From contig NC_079875.1 in the NCBI RefSeq assembly GCF_029227915.1, positions 16,795,001 to 16,859,000 of the forward strand: a stretch of DNA of 64,000 bases. The letters run 5' to 3'. The notes under the pieces were generated by a model that worked only from the letters and a program-made list of their open reading frames with translations, did no database searches and was not told where the DNA came from. How positions within the stretch are numbered: the stretch's first letter is position 1; the number at the start of each line of letters is the position of its first letter. Source of the stretch: Hydractinia symbiolongicarpus. Its lineage: Eukaryota > Cnidaria > Hydrozoa > Anthoathecata > Hydractiniidae. Shown in pieces: positions 10,886-22,603 of this stretch. A program made the translations under genes and the position numbers.

Positions 10886-11840
10886 CTACATCTCTTCAGA
10901 AGTTTTTCTCATGAATTCAATTATATCCTCCGACTCCATGTTACCTTCGTAATCAGCGAAAAATTCCCCTTTTTGAAAGATCTTTAAAGTTGGGTAACTG
11001 CTAACATCATAATGTACACACTTGTCATGATATTTTTCACAATTTAGCTGAAAGACAAATTGACAGTGACATGGCGTTATCCAACAACAACGACAATTAC
11101 AGTTGACTCTTAAAACTCGATTACTTAAAATTCTCTGCAACTTGAACTTTTTCTTAGCCCATTGGTCCCAATACCCTACTTTAGACAGTTCATTGACCCC
11201 CATGCCCTACTTCAGACAGTCCCTTGACCCCTATACTCTACTTTAAACCTTTCTCAAAAACTTAAATGTCTCGATAAGTCAAATAACTTTGTATGACGCC
11301 TATTTCGTCTTGATAGCTCTAACCATTTTTTTGGTCCTATGGCAGTTCGTGTTCTCAAAAGTCAATTGTACCTATATTTAAATAAATAAATAAATCATAC
11401 CCTGGCTGTTTCAATTCCATCTTTTTTTAATTTTGATGCAATCTCTTTGTATGTCGGCATGAACGTCTGACAATGTGGACACCTGAAATTAAGGACTGTA
11501 TTTTTTAAAACGAATAATGTTTTATTCAAAAATTGGAGTGTTTTCAGTTTTGAAACTAAAACTAAACTTGAAAAAAGTCACACAGTTAAAACGCCATAAC
11601 CTTGCGAAATATAATAATGAATAAATAAATTGTTAAGGGGTCTAGCCTCTCTCGTGGCTAATGCATTAACTACGAAAAGATTGTAACTCACCATGTCACG
11701 TAAAAAAGTACCAACGCAACATCATGTTTCTTTACGCTATCTTCAAATGAATCAGCAGTTAAAGTGATGACATCACTGCAGGCTACCATTTTTATACAAA
11801 GCAAACAAACAGTAATAGCTATGCGTGTTGTGAAATGCAT
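10886..11840 (-). CDS. Secreted single thioredoxin-domain PDI-like protein, copy 2 (mini-PDI)
   Basis: Exons on the minus strand: 11840-11692, 11482-11401, 11047-10886; 130 residues. The ATG at 11840 opens the signal peptide MHFTTRIAITVCLLCIKMVA. Upstream in-frame codons to about 11984 contain no ATG. The active site is WCPHC (50-54), and the structural cis-Pro follows in SSYPTLKIF. Intron 1 falls inside the Trp codon before the CxxC (phase 2) and intron 2 is in phase 0 after 'TAR'. PDIA3 introns 1 and 2 occupy the same two places in phase and position. This shared structure implies descent from the 5' part of a PDIA3-like gene. The gene sits about 1.6 kb downstream of the PDIA3 stop on the same strand. 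No ER retrieval signal is visible at the C-terminus (SEEM). Confidence 0.86.
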
Positions 11841-13404
11841 GCTGTGGCGATTCTGAGGGTTGATATCGAAAAGATAACGCTGCGTTTGAGCTGGTGTGAT
11901 TGTGTAACCCCAATGTATTTTCTGCGGTGAAAGGAAGTGTTGTTGTTTTTTAATTAAAATCAAACAAATTAAGGTATGTAGCACTTGCCCAACGCATCAG
12001 TTATTTTGTGTTCATCACGATCTCTTTGCGCATGATTTAAACTTCCGCGTATATGTTTCTCACTCGTACAAACAGGCATAATGTAATTCCGGTGTTTTTA
12101 TACTCCAAAGCTGTATTCAACACGAACGATTAGCCTTTGTGATAAAGCGTTCGCTTTCAGGTCGAAACTTCGATGGTTTGATCGCGGCCGAGCCTTACCC
12201 AAGACTTTATAAGAGCGAACCATCCCTTTTTTACGACATCAAAATAAAATTGATATTTTGCTCGACTTAAAGGGAAGCCATAAATGCAACAAGACCTCCT
12301 TCGTTGACGAGGCTAGTCATGATAATAATAATGGTCATGTTAATAATTTCTACCCTAAGCACTTCGTAGAATTGAGATTCAAATCGCGAACTAAATTCCA
12401 CGAAACGCCTTACATCTCGCTCAACCGCAAATTTATGTTCAAAAAAATTTTTTTGGATGTTTCTAAAACAAAATAGTAATGTTTTTAAAAACAGTAATAG
12501 ATTTTGAAGACATTTGATTTCATTTTTTTTCCTGTTTCCTCCTAAGAAACCTTTTATTTTGCCACGAACAATATGACACAAGGATAAACACATTTGTTAG
12601 TGAAATTGGTACTTCGCCGGACTTCGCATACATACACCGCATACACTATACAACAGCAGAACTGGCGAGAGAGGCTTATGTGACACTACGTGAACATTTA
12701 AACTTATTTCAATGTGTACATGCACATATCCGATAACCCGATTGTATTGTAGTGTCAAATCCGAAAGGAGACTATGTTCCTGACTCTGCTACGCACGTCG
12801 AAACAGGGCTCATTTTGACGTGACGCGATTGGTATAATTTATTTGATTCTTTCTGATCTCCAGTTATCATCTTTATCAATTCGTTTTGCGTCTAGTTACG
12901 TTTCCCGTGAGACTTTTTTCCGAAAACGCGCAAAATTTATACTGTGAAATTTGCACAATTTTTCTTGTTTTAATCATCCCGGTTAATAGCTCCCGACAAG
13001 TCGGTACATGCGTACGTACGAAAAATTGACGAATAACCATTTACGTCAGCAATATTTAGCATTGTAAGAGTAAACCCAACACCTTAACACCCCTCCCTCT
13101 CTTACACAAGTAGAGAAAAAATAACCAACCCTCAGTTTTGGCAAAACTTCAAGTGTCGCGTCCAATGGCGTAAAAGCTAGTTCATACTTTAAAATTTTAT
13201 CTTTTAAATTTAAAACAAAACAGATACAAATACTCAATGGCACAAAAATCACCAAACATTTTACTCTACTTTAAAAGTATATACCAAAAAACAAATGCTT
13301 TGTTTTGCAAATGTCGTTGCTAAGAGACAATGAAGAATCTCCTCCATAGAGGCTTTGTAAAGATAGAACGTGAATTTAAAAAATACTACGGTGCCCATCG
13401 ACAT
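11841..13404. other. Spacer between PDIA3 and mini-PDI copy 2
   Basis: This holds the PDIA3 3' flank and the mini-PDI upstream region. The part 12519-13404 is absent from duplication unit 1. A tRNA-like repeat lies at 12128-12194. I see no other gene; the open frames at 12258-12593 and 13046-13255 match nothing and have no splice support. Confidence 0.6.
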
Positions 13405-16400
13405 CTATAATTCTTTCTCCTTTGTACTCTTCTTCTTCTTTTTCTTTGGAAATTCTACTGGATTGGTAGCTTCTTTCTTGATAAATTCAGTGAAATCGGT
13501 TACTTCCCGACCACCTTGGTATTTCTTTGGATTTTCTTTGTTACCCATAGGGACCCAATAAAGTGTAGGAAATCTAAAAAAAGTGTGTACATGAATGTTA
13601 TGAAATTTGAAATATTTGGTAAAGATTGGGAAGTCCTACGATTTTACTACTTGATTTAACAAAAAGCATTTACATACATATTCGCAAAAGTCGATATATC
13701 GTGAAGACAAATCTCGCAAAAAAGCAGTTTATATATAAATTTCACAACAATGGGGATCAATTTGAGAACAAAGATGTAAGAAAAAAACACATACCCTGAA
13801 ACTTCAAAGGGTTGAGGTACATCATTTGCAGTAGCATCCATCTTGGCAATAACTACATCTTTAATATTTTTAAATTTCTCTCCTAACTCGTTAAATTTGG
13901 GTTCCAGTGATTTACAATGTCCACACCAAGGAGCGTAGAACTCAATTAAAACGTCCTTTGTTGGATCGTTTACTATTTCGTTGAAATTCTTACCAACTAC
14001 AACCTGGAAGATGAAACAAAAAATAAACAGGGGTGTCAACTTTTAGGAAAACAAATACAGGAAACTGTGAAAATTTAGGAAAAATTAGGTATTGGGTCTA
14101 AATTTTATAAAACACTAAAAACGCATAAAAATTATATTAGGAAATTTTGTTGAGTTCGAGTAAACCTAATCTTCTTGGAATATATGTTAAGCCAACACAA
14201 CAAAATATTGGCACAGGAAAGGGATTTCAAAGGACGTATGTACCTTAACTGGGCCATCATTGTTTTCTGGTATGTCTTCAGATTTTATGTATGGCTCCAA
14301 TTTATTATCTTTAAATTCATTGACGAATTTCTCTAGATTGTCAACACTAAAATCGTCCGTCATTAAAAATACTTCTCCTTTAGCATTGCGGGCAGCTACT
14401 TTCACTTCGTCATCATCCTTAAATCCCCAGTCAGATATTTGTCGACTAAAATCACTTTTAGCTGCAATCGCAAAATTTATTTCGCCAATAAATTTTTTTG
14501 CAATTCGAGCAACTCTGTTTCGGTAATAACGGGAGCCCTTAACATAAATTACGAAATATAAAACAAAGAATATTGAATATGAAAGATTATCTTGTACATT
14601 TAAAAAAAATTGATGACATACCTTAGGATTTTTTTTCCAGTCAACACGATAATAAGCAATTACAGATGGTTTTTTTAGGATGGCTTCATTACTTTGTGTT
14701 ATTTGACCAACCATGCCAAGTTGTTTTTCGTCGATAAAATTTAAAATATCGTCTACACTCGCAGCACTGGCTAATACTTCATGTTGTGCTTCAAACTTAG
14801 CATGCAAGTGCTTTGGACGGAACAATACAACCACACTTTAAAATAAGAAAAAATTAACAGTGAGAAATTTTCAAGTACTGTTAATCTAGAAAATAATTTG
14901 TCAACATAAGGGAAGAAATGAATGTGTTGAACAGGAAAAGAATTTGAAGTTAATGTTTGCCTTGTTTTTGCAAACTTAAATTCTGTATTTTTTTAAACCA
15001 GGACAGACTTCTGCAGCTTGCTATTGGTTTTTGAATAATTTTTGTATAAAAACAGGTGCATTCACAGTTTTCAATCTGTACTTCGCACCCTATATCAGTT
15101 TTAATTCAGAAATTTTTTCCTGCTTAAATAATTTCTTCCCTAAAGTTAATCATGGTAAATATATAAACATACTCATTATGGCCATATTTCTCATTAATTT
15201 CAGATTTCATAGAGTGTGCAAAGTTGAAATCTGTCCTCTTCTTATCAGCAGCTTTTTGAAAATGTTTGCTCACCTCATTCTCACCACTGAAAAAACCTAT
15301 GTAATTATAAAATAATTATTTAGATGATGACCTCAACTTAAACAGGATGGAGCATTAAAAAAGAATATTATGTATACATACCCACAATGAGAAGATCTTC
15401 TGAACTTTCTAATTTACTATCAAGATGGGAAACATCCTTAAGTTCAGTTGAAGATGGTCCAGCATTACTTTTCATATATTTGACAATACCATCTGAATCT
15501 CTTGGTCCATCATAATCAGAAGACATTTCTCCTCCTCGAAAAATTTTTAAGGTTGGATAGCCACTAACTCCGTACTTACTGCAAGTTTCCTTGCCTTCAC
15601 CAACACAGTCCACCTAAAAATTATTAACATTCTTTAAACATGAATATAAAGTAAGATACTTTATTTCAAACCCAATAATTTTACTTACCTTGGCAAGAGG
15701 CACAGGTGGATCATTTTTTAATAAAGCTGTGGCTGCAGTTTCATATTCTGGTGCAAGCCTTTTACAATGACCACACCTGTTTATAAAAAATTATTTGAAC
15801 TATTATATACATATGCACACCAACAAAAGTCACAAGACAAGAGACACAGTCAAAAATAATACTCTCTCATCTGAGAGCCTACCCACTAATGAAATGAATT
15901 AAATATGATAAATATAAGCAGGACATTTTTGACCATCTTTCAAAGGCTACTTATTGTGGCAGCTTCCTGATGCGGAAATCATACGGTTTAGGGTACGTGT
16001 CTCTCATAATAAGGTTGCCGCACAAAACCCTGTTCTAAAATTTTAATTTTATGGTAGTACTTAAAAAGCTGTTCATAAGCAAAATAACCTAAATATTACA
16101 AAGTGAAGAAAGACATCATTAAAAAGTGAGGCAGCTTGCAAAATTTTAAAGTGGGGCAACAATGAATTTCAAAGGAGAGGGTGCCGCAAACACCTGCATA
16201 AGTAAGGGCGAGTTCCTGTGACTTTTTGAATAAAATTAGCAGTTGACCTATGAAACCACCCAAACTTTCCTTAAGTCACCCGGGGCATTCCCGATTTCTT
16301 GTAACATACCATGCAGACGGTAGTTGGAAGAAGGCACTTGAAAAAAGGAGTTAATAAAGTTTAAGTTCATCCTACTACAATTTTATGTGTCAGGAAGCTT

Positions 16401-17592
16401 TTTATTGTCTGTTTTTCTTTCTTCTTTTCGGGCATTGTTCAGGTCTATTTGTGTTTTTTCGGGCGAGTACTTGATTTTTTTTAAAATGCCACACTCATCC
16501 GAAAACGACCGCACTTTTTACGGTGTATGCTGCTTATCGGCACCCTCATTTTAGAAGTGGGGTCTCAAAATTACAAAGCAGGTATTCCCTAGTGGTAAAG
16601 CATAATTACAAAGTCAGACAGACATTACAAGGTGGGTAATTATTACAAATGGGTCTGTTCTGCTCAATCTTGGAACGAGCCCCGTCTTTAGACTGGCCAG
16701 GCCAATCTTCCGACAGTGACAAATGGGTGGCCAGTCTTAAGACTGGACTGGCCAATCTATGGACGTACATGCCCAATCTTAAAATTTTTAGAATTTACCT
16801 CTTAATAGGAACTTTAAATTGAAACTTTTCTTAGAAAACAAAAGGCCAAAAATTTATATATACCATGTATTTTATGTATAAAAAATTGAAACTACTTAAC
16901 CATATTAGCATAGTCTATAAGGTTTTTCTTCTATAGACTATGAGATTAGCTAGCTGGCTACAGCTCGCTAGCTGGCTAAACATCTCATCCAATGAAATAA
17001 CAGCTAGCTAACTGATAATATGTTTTAATGTGCCTAAGAATGTTTGTTGGGACTTGCAAAAAACAGAGCTCGTGTGGTACATCCTTTCTTTAAAATCTAA
17101 AAGGCGCCAAAGATGGGCCTAACATGGTCTTTTGCCCAATCTTGTGACGCCCTGGCCAGTCTTAAGACTGGGCAATTTATGTCCAAAGATTGGGCAGCGT
17201 CCTAAGATTGGGCAGCGTCCTAAGATTGGGCAGAACAGGTCTCCCAATTGGAAGATGATCTCGTGAAATTGTTACAATCTTCTAAATGAGATCTGTTTCG
17301 TACTGTCAGGGCTTCACATGTGATAGAGTCAAGACCCAAACCTTGAAAGGGATCTGTGTATTCCTGACTGCAGTCACTTAAAATTACTATGGTACCTCTA
17401 GACAGAAATATCAATTTCCAGACATTATAAGGCTAAATAGTTGTCAAAGTCATACCAAGGTGCGAAAAACTCCACCAGCATAATATCTTTTCCTGCAACC
17501 CCATCTTTAAAGTTTGAGTCAGTTAGATCCAGAACATCACTGCAGAAAGCAGCTCCAATTACAAAGAAAAGACCAACCAAATGCCTCGTCAT
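13405..17592 (-). CDS. PDIA3: Protein disulfide-isomerase A3 (ERp57), complete
   Basis: Eight exons on the minus strand, all phases agreeing: 17592-17456, 15776-15689, 15613-15382, 15296-15173, 14835-14622, 14537-14244, 14003-13795, 13573-13405. The CDS is 1467 nt, 488 residues. The start is the ATG at 17592, giving the signal peptide [20 protein letters not shown]. Domain order is a-b-b'-a'. The first active site is [16 protein letters not shown] (Cys47, Cys50), the second [16 protein letters not shown] (Cys390, Cys393). The b' domain carries '[16 protein letters not shown]' and '[11 protein letters not shown]', both typical of ERp57. The tail is Lys-rich and ends EKEL, a KDEL-like retrieval signal. 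The known role is glycoprotein folding in the ER lumen with calnexin/calreticulin. Length is close to the family norm of about 505. Intron 1 (about 1.7 kb) carries an inverted-repeat element. Confidence 0.96.
16651..17245. mobile_element. Inverted-repeat (MITE-like) element in PDIA3 intron 1
   Basis: The left end GGGTCTGTTCTGCTCAATCT (16651-16670) is the imperfect inverse complement of the right end around 17222-17245, which reads TTGGGCAGAACAGGTCTCCC. Related subterminal motifs (GGCCAGTCTTAAGACTGG, CCTAAGATTGGGCAGCGT) occur inside, some repeated. There is no coding capacity. A target-site duplication is not clear to me. Confidence 0.7.
16911..16950. mobile_element. Second copy of the mini foldback element
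   Basis: CATAGTCTATAAGG, then a T-rich loop, then CTTCTATAGACTATG. It is the inverse-orientation relative of the 7970-8008 hairpin. It is nested within the inverted-repeat element of PDIA3 intron 1. Confidence 0.6.
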
Positions 17593-20500
17593 CGTGCTTG
17601 TTGTCTTCTGTCGCAGCAAAAAGGGTTAACTGTGAATTTTAACCTTCATATCGAGTGTTCGAATAATGTTGGCAAGCGCTGATTGGTGTAATTGTTGAAA
17701 CTAACCAATGAACGGCCATTATCGTATGTTTAAAAGAGTACAGCGTTTCGATAGCGGTACAGTAAACACGTTTTAGTTAAACTTTGTTTTTGCATTTAAA
17801 ATATTGTACAAAGAATTTCCTTATTGCACCAAATACTTTTCGCTAGTGTAAAAAGTTATGGTTAAGTCAATTTGCTTTGGTTTCGAATATATTTTCGGTG
17901 CCAAATTTAAAAAAGATATATTTTTGGCACTGAAACCTTAGTGACACTATATTATAGCTAAGAACCAGGGAAATTTAGCTTCAGCCTGGTAGTTATATTC
18001 CAAACATTTTTATTTATTTTATGACAGTACATTACAAATTGTTATGAAAGAGTCAAGCTTTGCAAAATCGCCCATTTACTCTCATATTTACCTTCTGTTT
18101 TTCTTTTAAAACAGAGTTAATAATAAGTAAATGAGTAAAAGTTAATTTTTGATCTTTGATCTTAATTTTTACTAATTTCTCAGCTACACCCAGCCTCAAT
18201 ATTCATATAAAATTCTTCTGCTTATAGAAAATAGAAAAATATATATAGCTACATAGAGAGAAAACATGTTAACCTATGTTTGCAAACTTCGTTCCCAGGA
18301 CTTAAAGTTGCTATGTTTGCGCAGCCTTTGCGTTGTTGTGAAAATTGAAAATTGTTATCACAGGTTAACAATCTTGAATTAGCACCCGCGAGCATTTCCG
18401 TCTAAAAGTTCATAGCAGAACTCAGAGTTCAATTTTCTATAAAAGATTTGACGTTTAAAATAGGTAGACAACCTCGTTCCCAGCGTATGTTGTCTCTTTT
18501 TTTATATCATAATGGTGCTGTTCCGTTGTCAGAAAAGATACAAGATGCCCTGTGGACAAGGTTGGTTGGTTTTCATCCCAGGCTTCTATAGTTACCCTAA
18601 TTTAAGACAATTCTAACACTCTAAAAGTTGTCTTAGAAAAATGATAAAGTCTGCCAAAAAATTGCGTCTAAGACTAGATCCCACTCCAAGACCATGCTTA
18701 GGACTCAAATTTGACCCTATAGGCTACAAACTCCAAATTTTACAGAAACATTCTGCGCCATAGTTGAAATGTGATCTGTCATAAAGCTGATCAAAATATA
18801 GCTCCTTAGCATAGTCAGATTGTCTTTCTCAGACCCTTTTTTGTAAACGGTAAAAATAACCAAGGGACTTAAAAACCAGAACAACATTTTGTGTTCTATG
18901 CTATGTCATACATACATGGATGGCTTACTAAAAATGTGGTCCTATTAGCATGTTAGACCCGCCCACTAAGATCTAAACGGAGACTCGAATCAGACCTAAT
19001 AAGGTGCAAACTGTAAATTTGCTCAGATTTTTCGTTTGTTCACACAAATGTAATTTAGTACAAAGTAAACCAAAACTTACGTCTTGATCAGATCGTACTG
19101 AAATGATTTTATATTTTTATGATTTTTTAGATAACATTGATATTTTACTATGTTTTTATTTATATCTTTTCCTACCTTGTTTGATTGTATCGCACCTGTT
19201 AAGCTATTATGAATTATGTAAAAGAATTTGTAGCAAAAAGTTAGAAGGCCCTCGCGTCGTATTTCCATCCAATGTGTTCACGGCCTTGACTTATTTATTG
19301 TATTTGTCTAAATAGAATACCTTTAATGGAATATATTTTTCGAGAATTAAAATAAACGATATCGCGAAATGCTTTAATTGTTGCTATATACACAACAAAA
19401 TATTCTTGAACGCTTCAACCTTGTTTTTTGCAAACTTTGGGAGTATAAAGTTATTGTATTTGCGTAAAATTCGCAATCTTTTTAGGGACAATCCTTCGTT
19501 AAAATGGAAAAGCATTGTTTTAGGAAAAAATTGCTTTGCAAATGAAATGTTATTTAGGAAGAAATAATGACATCTGACGCTGGTTTTCAGGGTGAATCTT
19601 TCATTGTGGATTGGGTTTTGTTTTTTAGTTTTTTAAAGTCAGGTTTTTTTATTGGAAATCTTTCCATTTTTCTGAAAAATTTAGGTGACACCGTAGATCC
19701 TGCAGCAATTAGTTGAGCGTATAGTAATTTCTAATTCTTTTAAGTATTCTATTTCCAGTACCCTTTCTTTCTTTCTGATCAATGGGATTCTTCAAACCTT
19801 GGTAATTGACAAACTAGGGTTTGCGACAATTTAATCCATTAAGGTTTGAGCTTAGCTAGCAGAATGCGACAAAATTCTAAGGGTCAACATCAAGCTATAA
19901 TCACGATCAAGGAAATGACGAAACTGTTTATTGATACCATTTAAAAACAACATCTTTCTAAAATAGTATCAGGAAAAGCAGACGCAATGAAGTGTTTGCT
20001 TAACTGGAAGCAAAGCATGTGATAAATTTATTGACGAAAGTTCAACCAAGATTGAAAAACCTATACCAACACAACGCATTTTTAACTTGGGCAAAAAGAA
20101 GTATAATGTTAACTCTGATTACAATATAATGGTTGCTGAAACGATGATGAGAGCTTTCTATTTGCTACAAAAAAAACTACTATGAAAGAAGTACTAAAGT
20201 ATCATCTACCGCCTGTCCCTTTATCTGTCGGACATGTTGAGGGTAAAATGCAAAAAGACCCCCTAAAGATATTTTTTAACTAAGAAAACGTCAATGTTAA
20301 CATAAGCGATGGAATGTTCTTCCTAGATCTTTCTTATGATCTTCTAGCTAAATTTGTGCTGGCGAGAGAAACATCAAAGGTTTTCTCCTCGACAACATGG
20401 TACACCCGAGTATCAGGGATTGCGATGCACTGAGAGACATGGAGGTTATTAGATAACTGGACCTGACGAAGCCAGACTTTCAAACTGATTGAGTGCATAG

Positions 20501-20840
20501 AGTAGTGATCACTTGAAAGCAGAGTTCTTAGTTTTCTTTTAGAGAAATAACATACATTTAATAGTACAAAAGATGACACCTGCTACATGTTCAAAATTAG
20601 ATCATGGTCAAAATGATAGAGAATATTTGTGTAAAATTTAAAGTTTATAACCTGCGAGGTCAAATTAGGATCCTAAACATGGACTTTAAGGGGGGGGGGG
20701 GGGTGGCCTAGTCTTAGGTTATAAACCCTAGACCTAATTTTTGGTAAGCTTATTATTCTTTTATATAATGACACATGTTACAATCTTTTTGGTTTTAAGA
20801 ATTATGGGGTTAGTAGGAGTTTTAAATAATGGTAATTTTA

Positions 20841-20914
20841 GAGGCTGGGACTTGAACGCCCCGAAATTGGGTCAGCTGACCATGTGATTTTGTTGTCCAT
20901 TATGCTACAAACCT
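20841..20914 (-). pseudogene. tRNA-like sequence, degenerate
   Basis: Read on the minus strand this is exactly 74 nt. It has an A-box match TAGCATAATGG and a B-box-like GCGTTCAAGTCCC. Six of seven acceptor-stem positions can pair (two wobble or weak), and the T arm GGGG...CCCA forms. The D arm and anticodon arm are poor and no anticodon can be assigned. It is probably a tRNA pseudogene or tRNA-derived SINE head. Confidence 0.35.
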
Positions 20915-22029
20915 ATTTGAAGGGTCAAACATTTTGTAGAAAATTGGATCTAAACTTCTGTTATGAGCTCCTGGACTATTAATTTTTTTCAATTCAACCA
21001 CAGTAGAAAATTATAATCTGTTATCACACCTCAAATAATTATATAAATGACGCAAATGGAAGGGCTTCTGGGGTCAATATCTAACTAGGAAGAGAAATTC
21101 CCTTTTTAACATAACAGCTCGGTCTTCCTGTTAAAACTCACCCATTCTACTATTTCGTAACAGATCGTAAAAATTAAATATGCCACCTCCTTCCTGTAAC
21201 GTTATATTTTGATGGTGCAAGAGCTTTGTATTGTCTGGCAAGAAAACATTATTATTTGTTCAGTTTTCAATTAGTTGTGCAATTTTGACGAAAAATATCT
21301 GTGTGTCTGATACCTTAACTGCAGAGATAAAATAACAAAGTAATTCCAAATCGCAAGTGGATCAAGTTTCCACAACGTTTTTTTAACGATATTCTTCCTG
21401 GTATTACATCTCGAAATGCAGGTTGTTGCGTGGTATCAAAAAACCCTTTGTTTACAATGAAATTCTCAAACTAACTAGCAACAATTAAAGCGCAAACCTT
21501 ATGAATTTTTTAGCACTTGACGGTGGGAACGTTGGGAGAAGGATGCAGGTGAAGGGTTTTTTGCTATCATGACGCCTATTTCATAAGGATTAGGAAAAGG
21601 CAATGTAACATTTTTCAGAAAGTAAGAAGATGTCAAATATTTTAAATTTAATAAATGAATCTTTCCAATTTTGTTTAGTATTTGTGTGGAAAATAAGGCT
21701 TTTTTTCAAACTTTTTATTCTTTATTATTCTGTCTATGTAAAAAGCTGAAATAGCCCGTTGGGTGCAATTTATATCATTTATAATCTCTCCCAGTGATGA
21801 AATAAAAAACATGAACTTTTTTATACTGAATGGCTACCCGATACCAACCTAGTCCCTATTGCATTTTCCCACCGATTTATCAAATGTCATCAGTTCAGGG
21901 GCAAGGAACCATAAAAAAAATTCATTGGTTTTAATAAAATATGTATTTCTAGGTTGCGCGCTTCTAATATCGTGTTGAGACGCGACTTTTATTGAATGCT
22001 GTACCACATTCTTTTGTTTGGATTTCGAT

Positions 22030-22318
22030 TTTTTGACTGTATATCGGTTTGTCTTCGATTTTAATGACCGTAAATCGCTTTGTCTTTGATTTTTATGACT
22101 GCATCTCCGTTTGGTTTCGTTTTTTACGACTTTATATCGGTTTGTCTTTCATTTTTAGTGCTGTGTATCGGTTTTTCTTCCATATTTACAACCGTATATC
22201 GGTTTGTCTTCGATTTTTACGACCGTATATCGGTCTGTCTTTGATTTTTATGACTGCATGTCGGTTTTTTTTTTATTTTTACGACCGATATCGGTTTATT
22301 TTGTACTTTTACGTCAAT
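22030..22318. repeat. 31-bp minisatellite, about 9 copies
   Basis: Unit of the form TATATCGGTTTGTCTTCGAT followed by TTTTACGACCG. Copies diverge by roughly 10-30%. It lies about 300 bases downstream of the stop of the potassium-channel gene. The open frame across it is an artefact of the period. Confidence 0.88.
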
Positions 22319-22603
22319 AGCTTCCTTTAGTTTTGTACCATATTATACAGTTTATATAAATCCTCGATTTCTACAGTATACGACAATTCCTCAGTGTGTT
22401 TTCGACTCTGGTGACAATAGCTTGCTTTTGATTTTGAAAGATTGGTACATGAGCATATTGTCGACTTTATCGACAGTCCGTCGTTTCGCAGAATAATGTT
22501 TGTCTGCTGTACAAATTGTCTTTCTATACTCTCCGGCACTGGCTTAGAATTTTTTCCGTCCTAAATTGGTGACGTAACTTAGACGTTGTCGCATTTACAT
22601 TGT

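Larger units (their letters stand above)
10411..14069. repeat. Tandem duplication unit 2 (mini-PDI copy 2 plus PDIA3 exons 7-8)
   Basis: This is the longer partner of 7779-10407. It contains mini-PDI copy 2, the intervening region and PDIA3 exons 8 and 7. Exon 3 of the two mini-PDI copies looks identical over all 162 nt, and intron sequences differ at scattered bases only. The duplication is therefore recent or has been homogenised by gene conversion. Confidence 0.92.
17593..22603. other. Intergenic, 5 kb
   Basis: This spans the PDIA3 upstream region and the potassium-channel 3' flank. It holds a run of 13 G at about 20691-20703, a tRNA-like sequence (20841-20914) and a 31-bp minisatellite (22030-22318). 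Segments with CTTCGTTCCCAGG/CCTCGTTCCCAGC (18288, 18470) recur elsewhere in the window. A gene-like but stop-ridden stretch at about 19900-20500 could not be assigned to any family. Confidence 0.5.

Noticed and set aside
17220-17619. Upstream non-ATG start for PDIA3 and a separate small protein at 17220-17414
   Set aside because: The ATG at 17592 directly opens a good signal peptide; the second frame lies in the intron near the inverted-repeat element.
19850-20580. A gene-like stretch with phrases such as LPPVPLSVGHVEGKMQK
   Set aside because: Stops in every frame and no family recognised; possibly a relic but not supportable.
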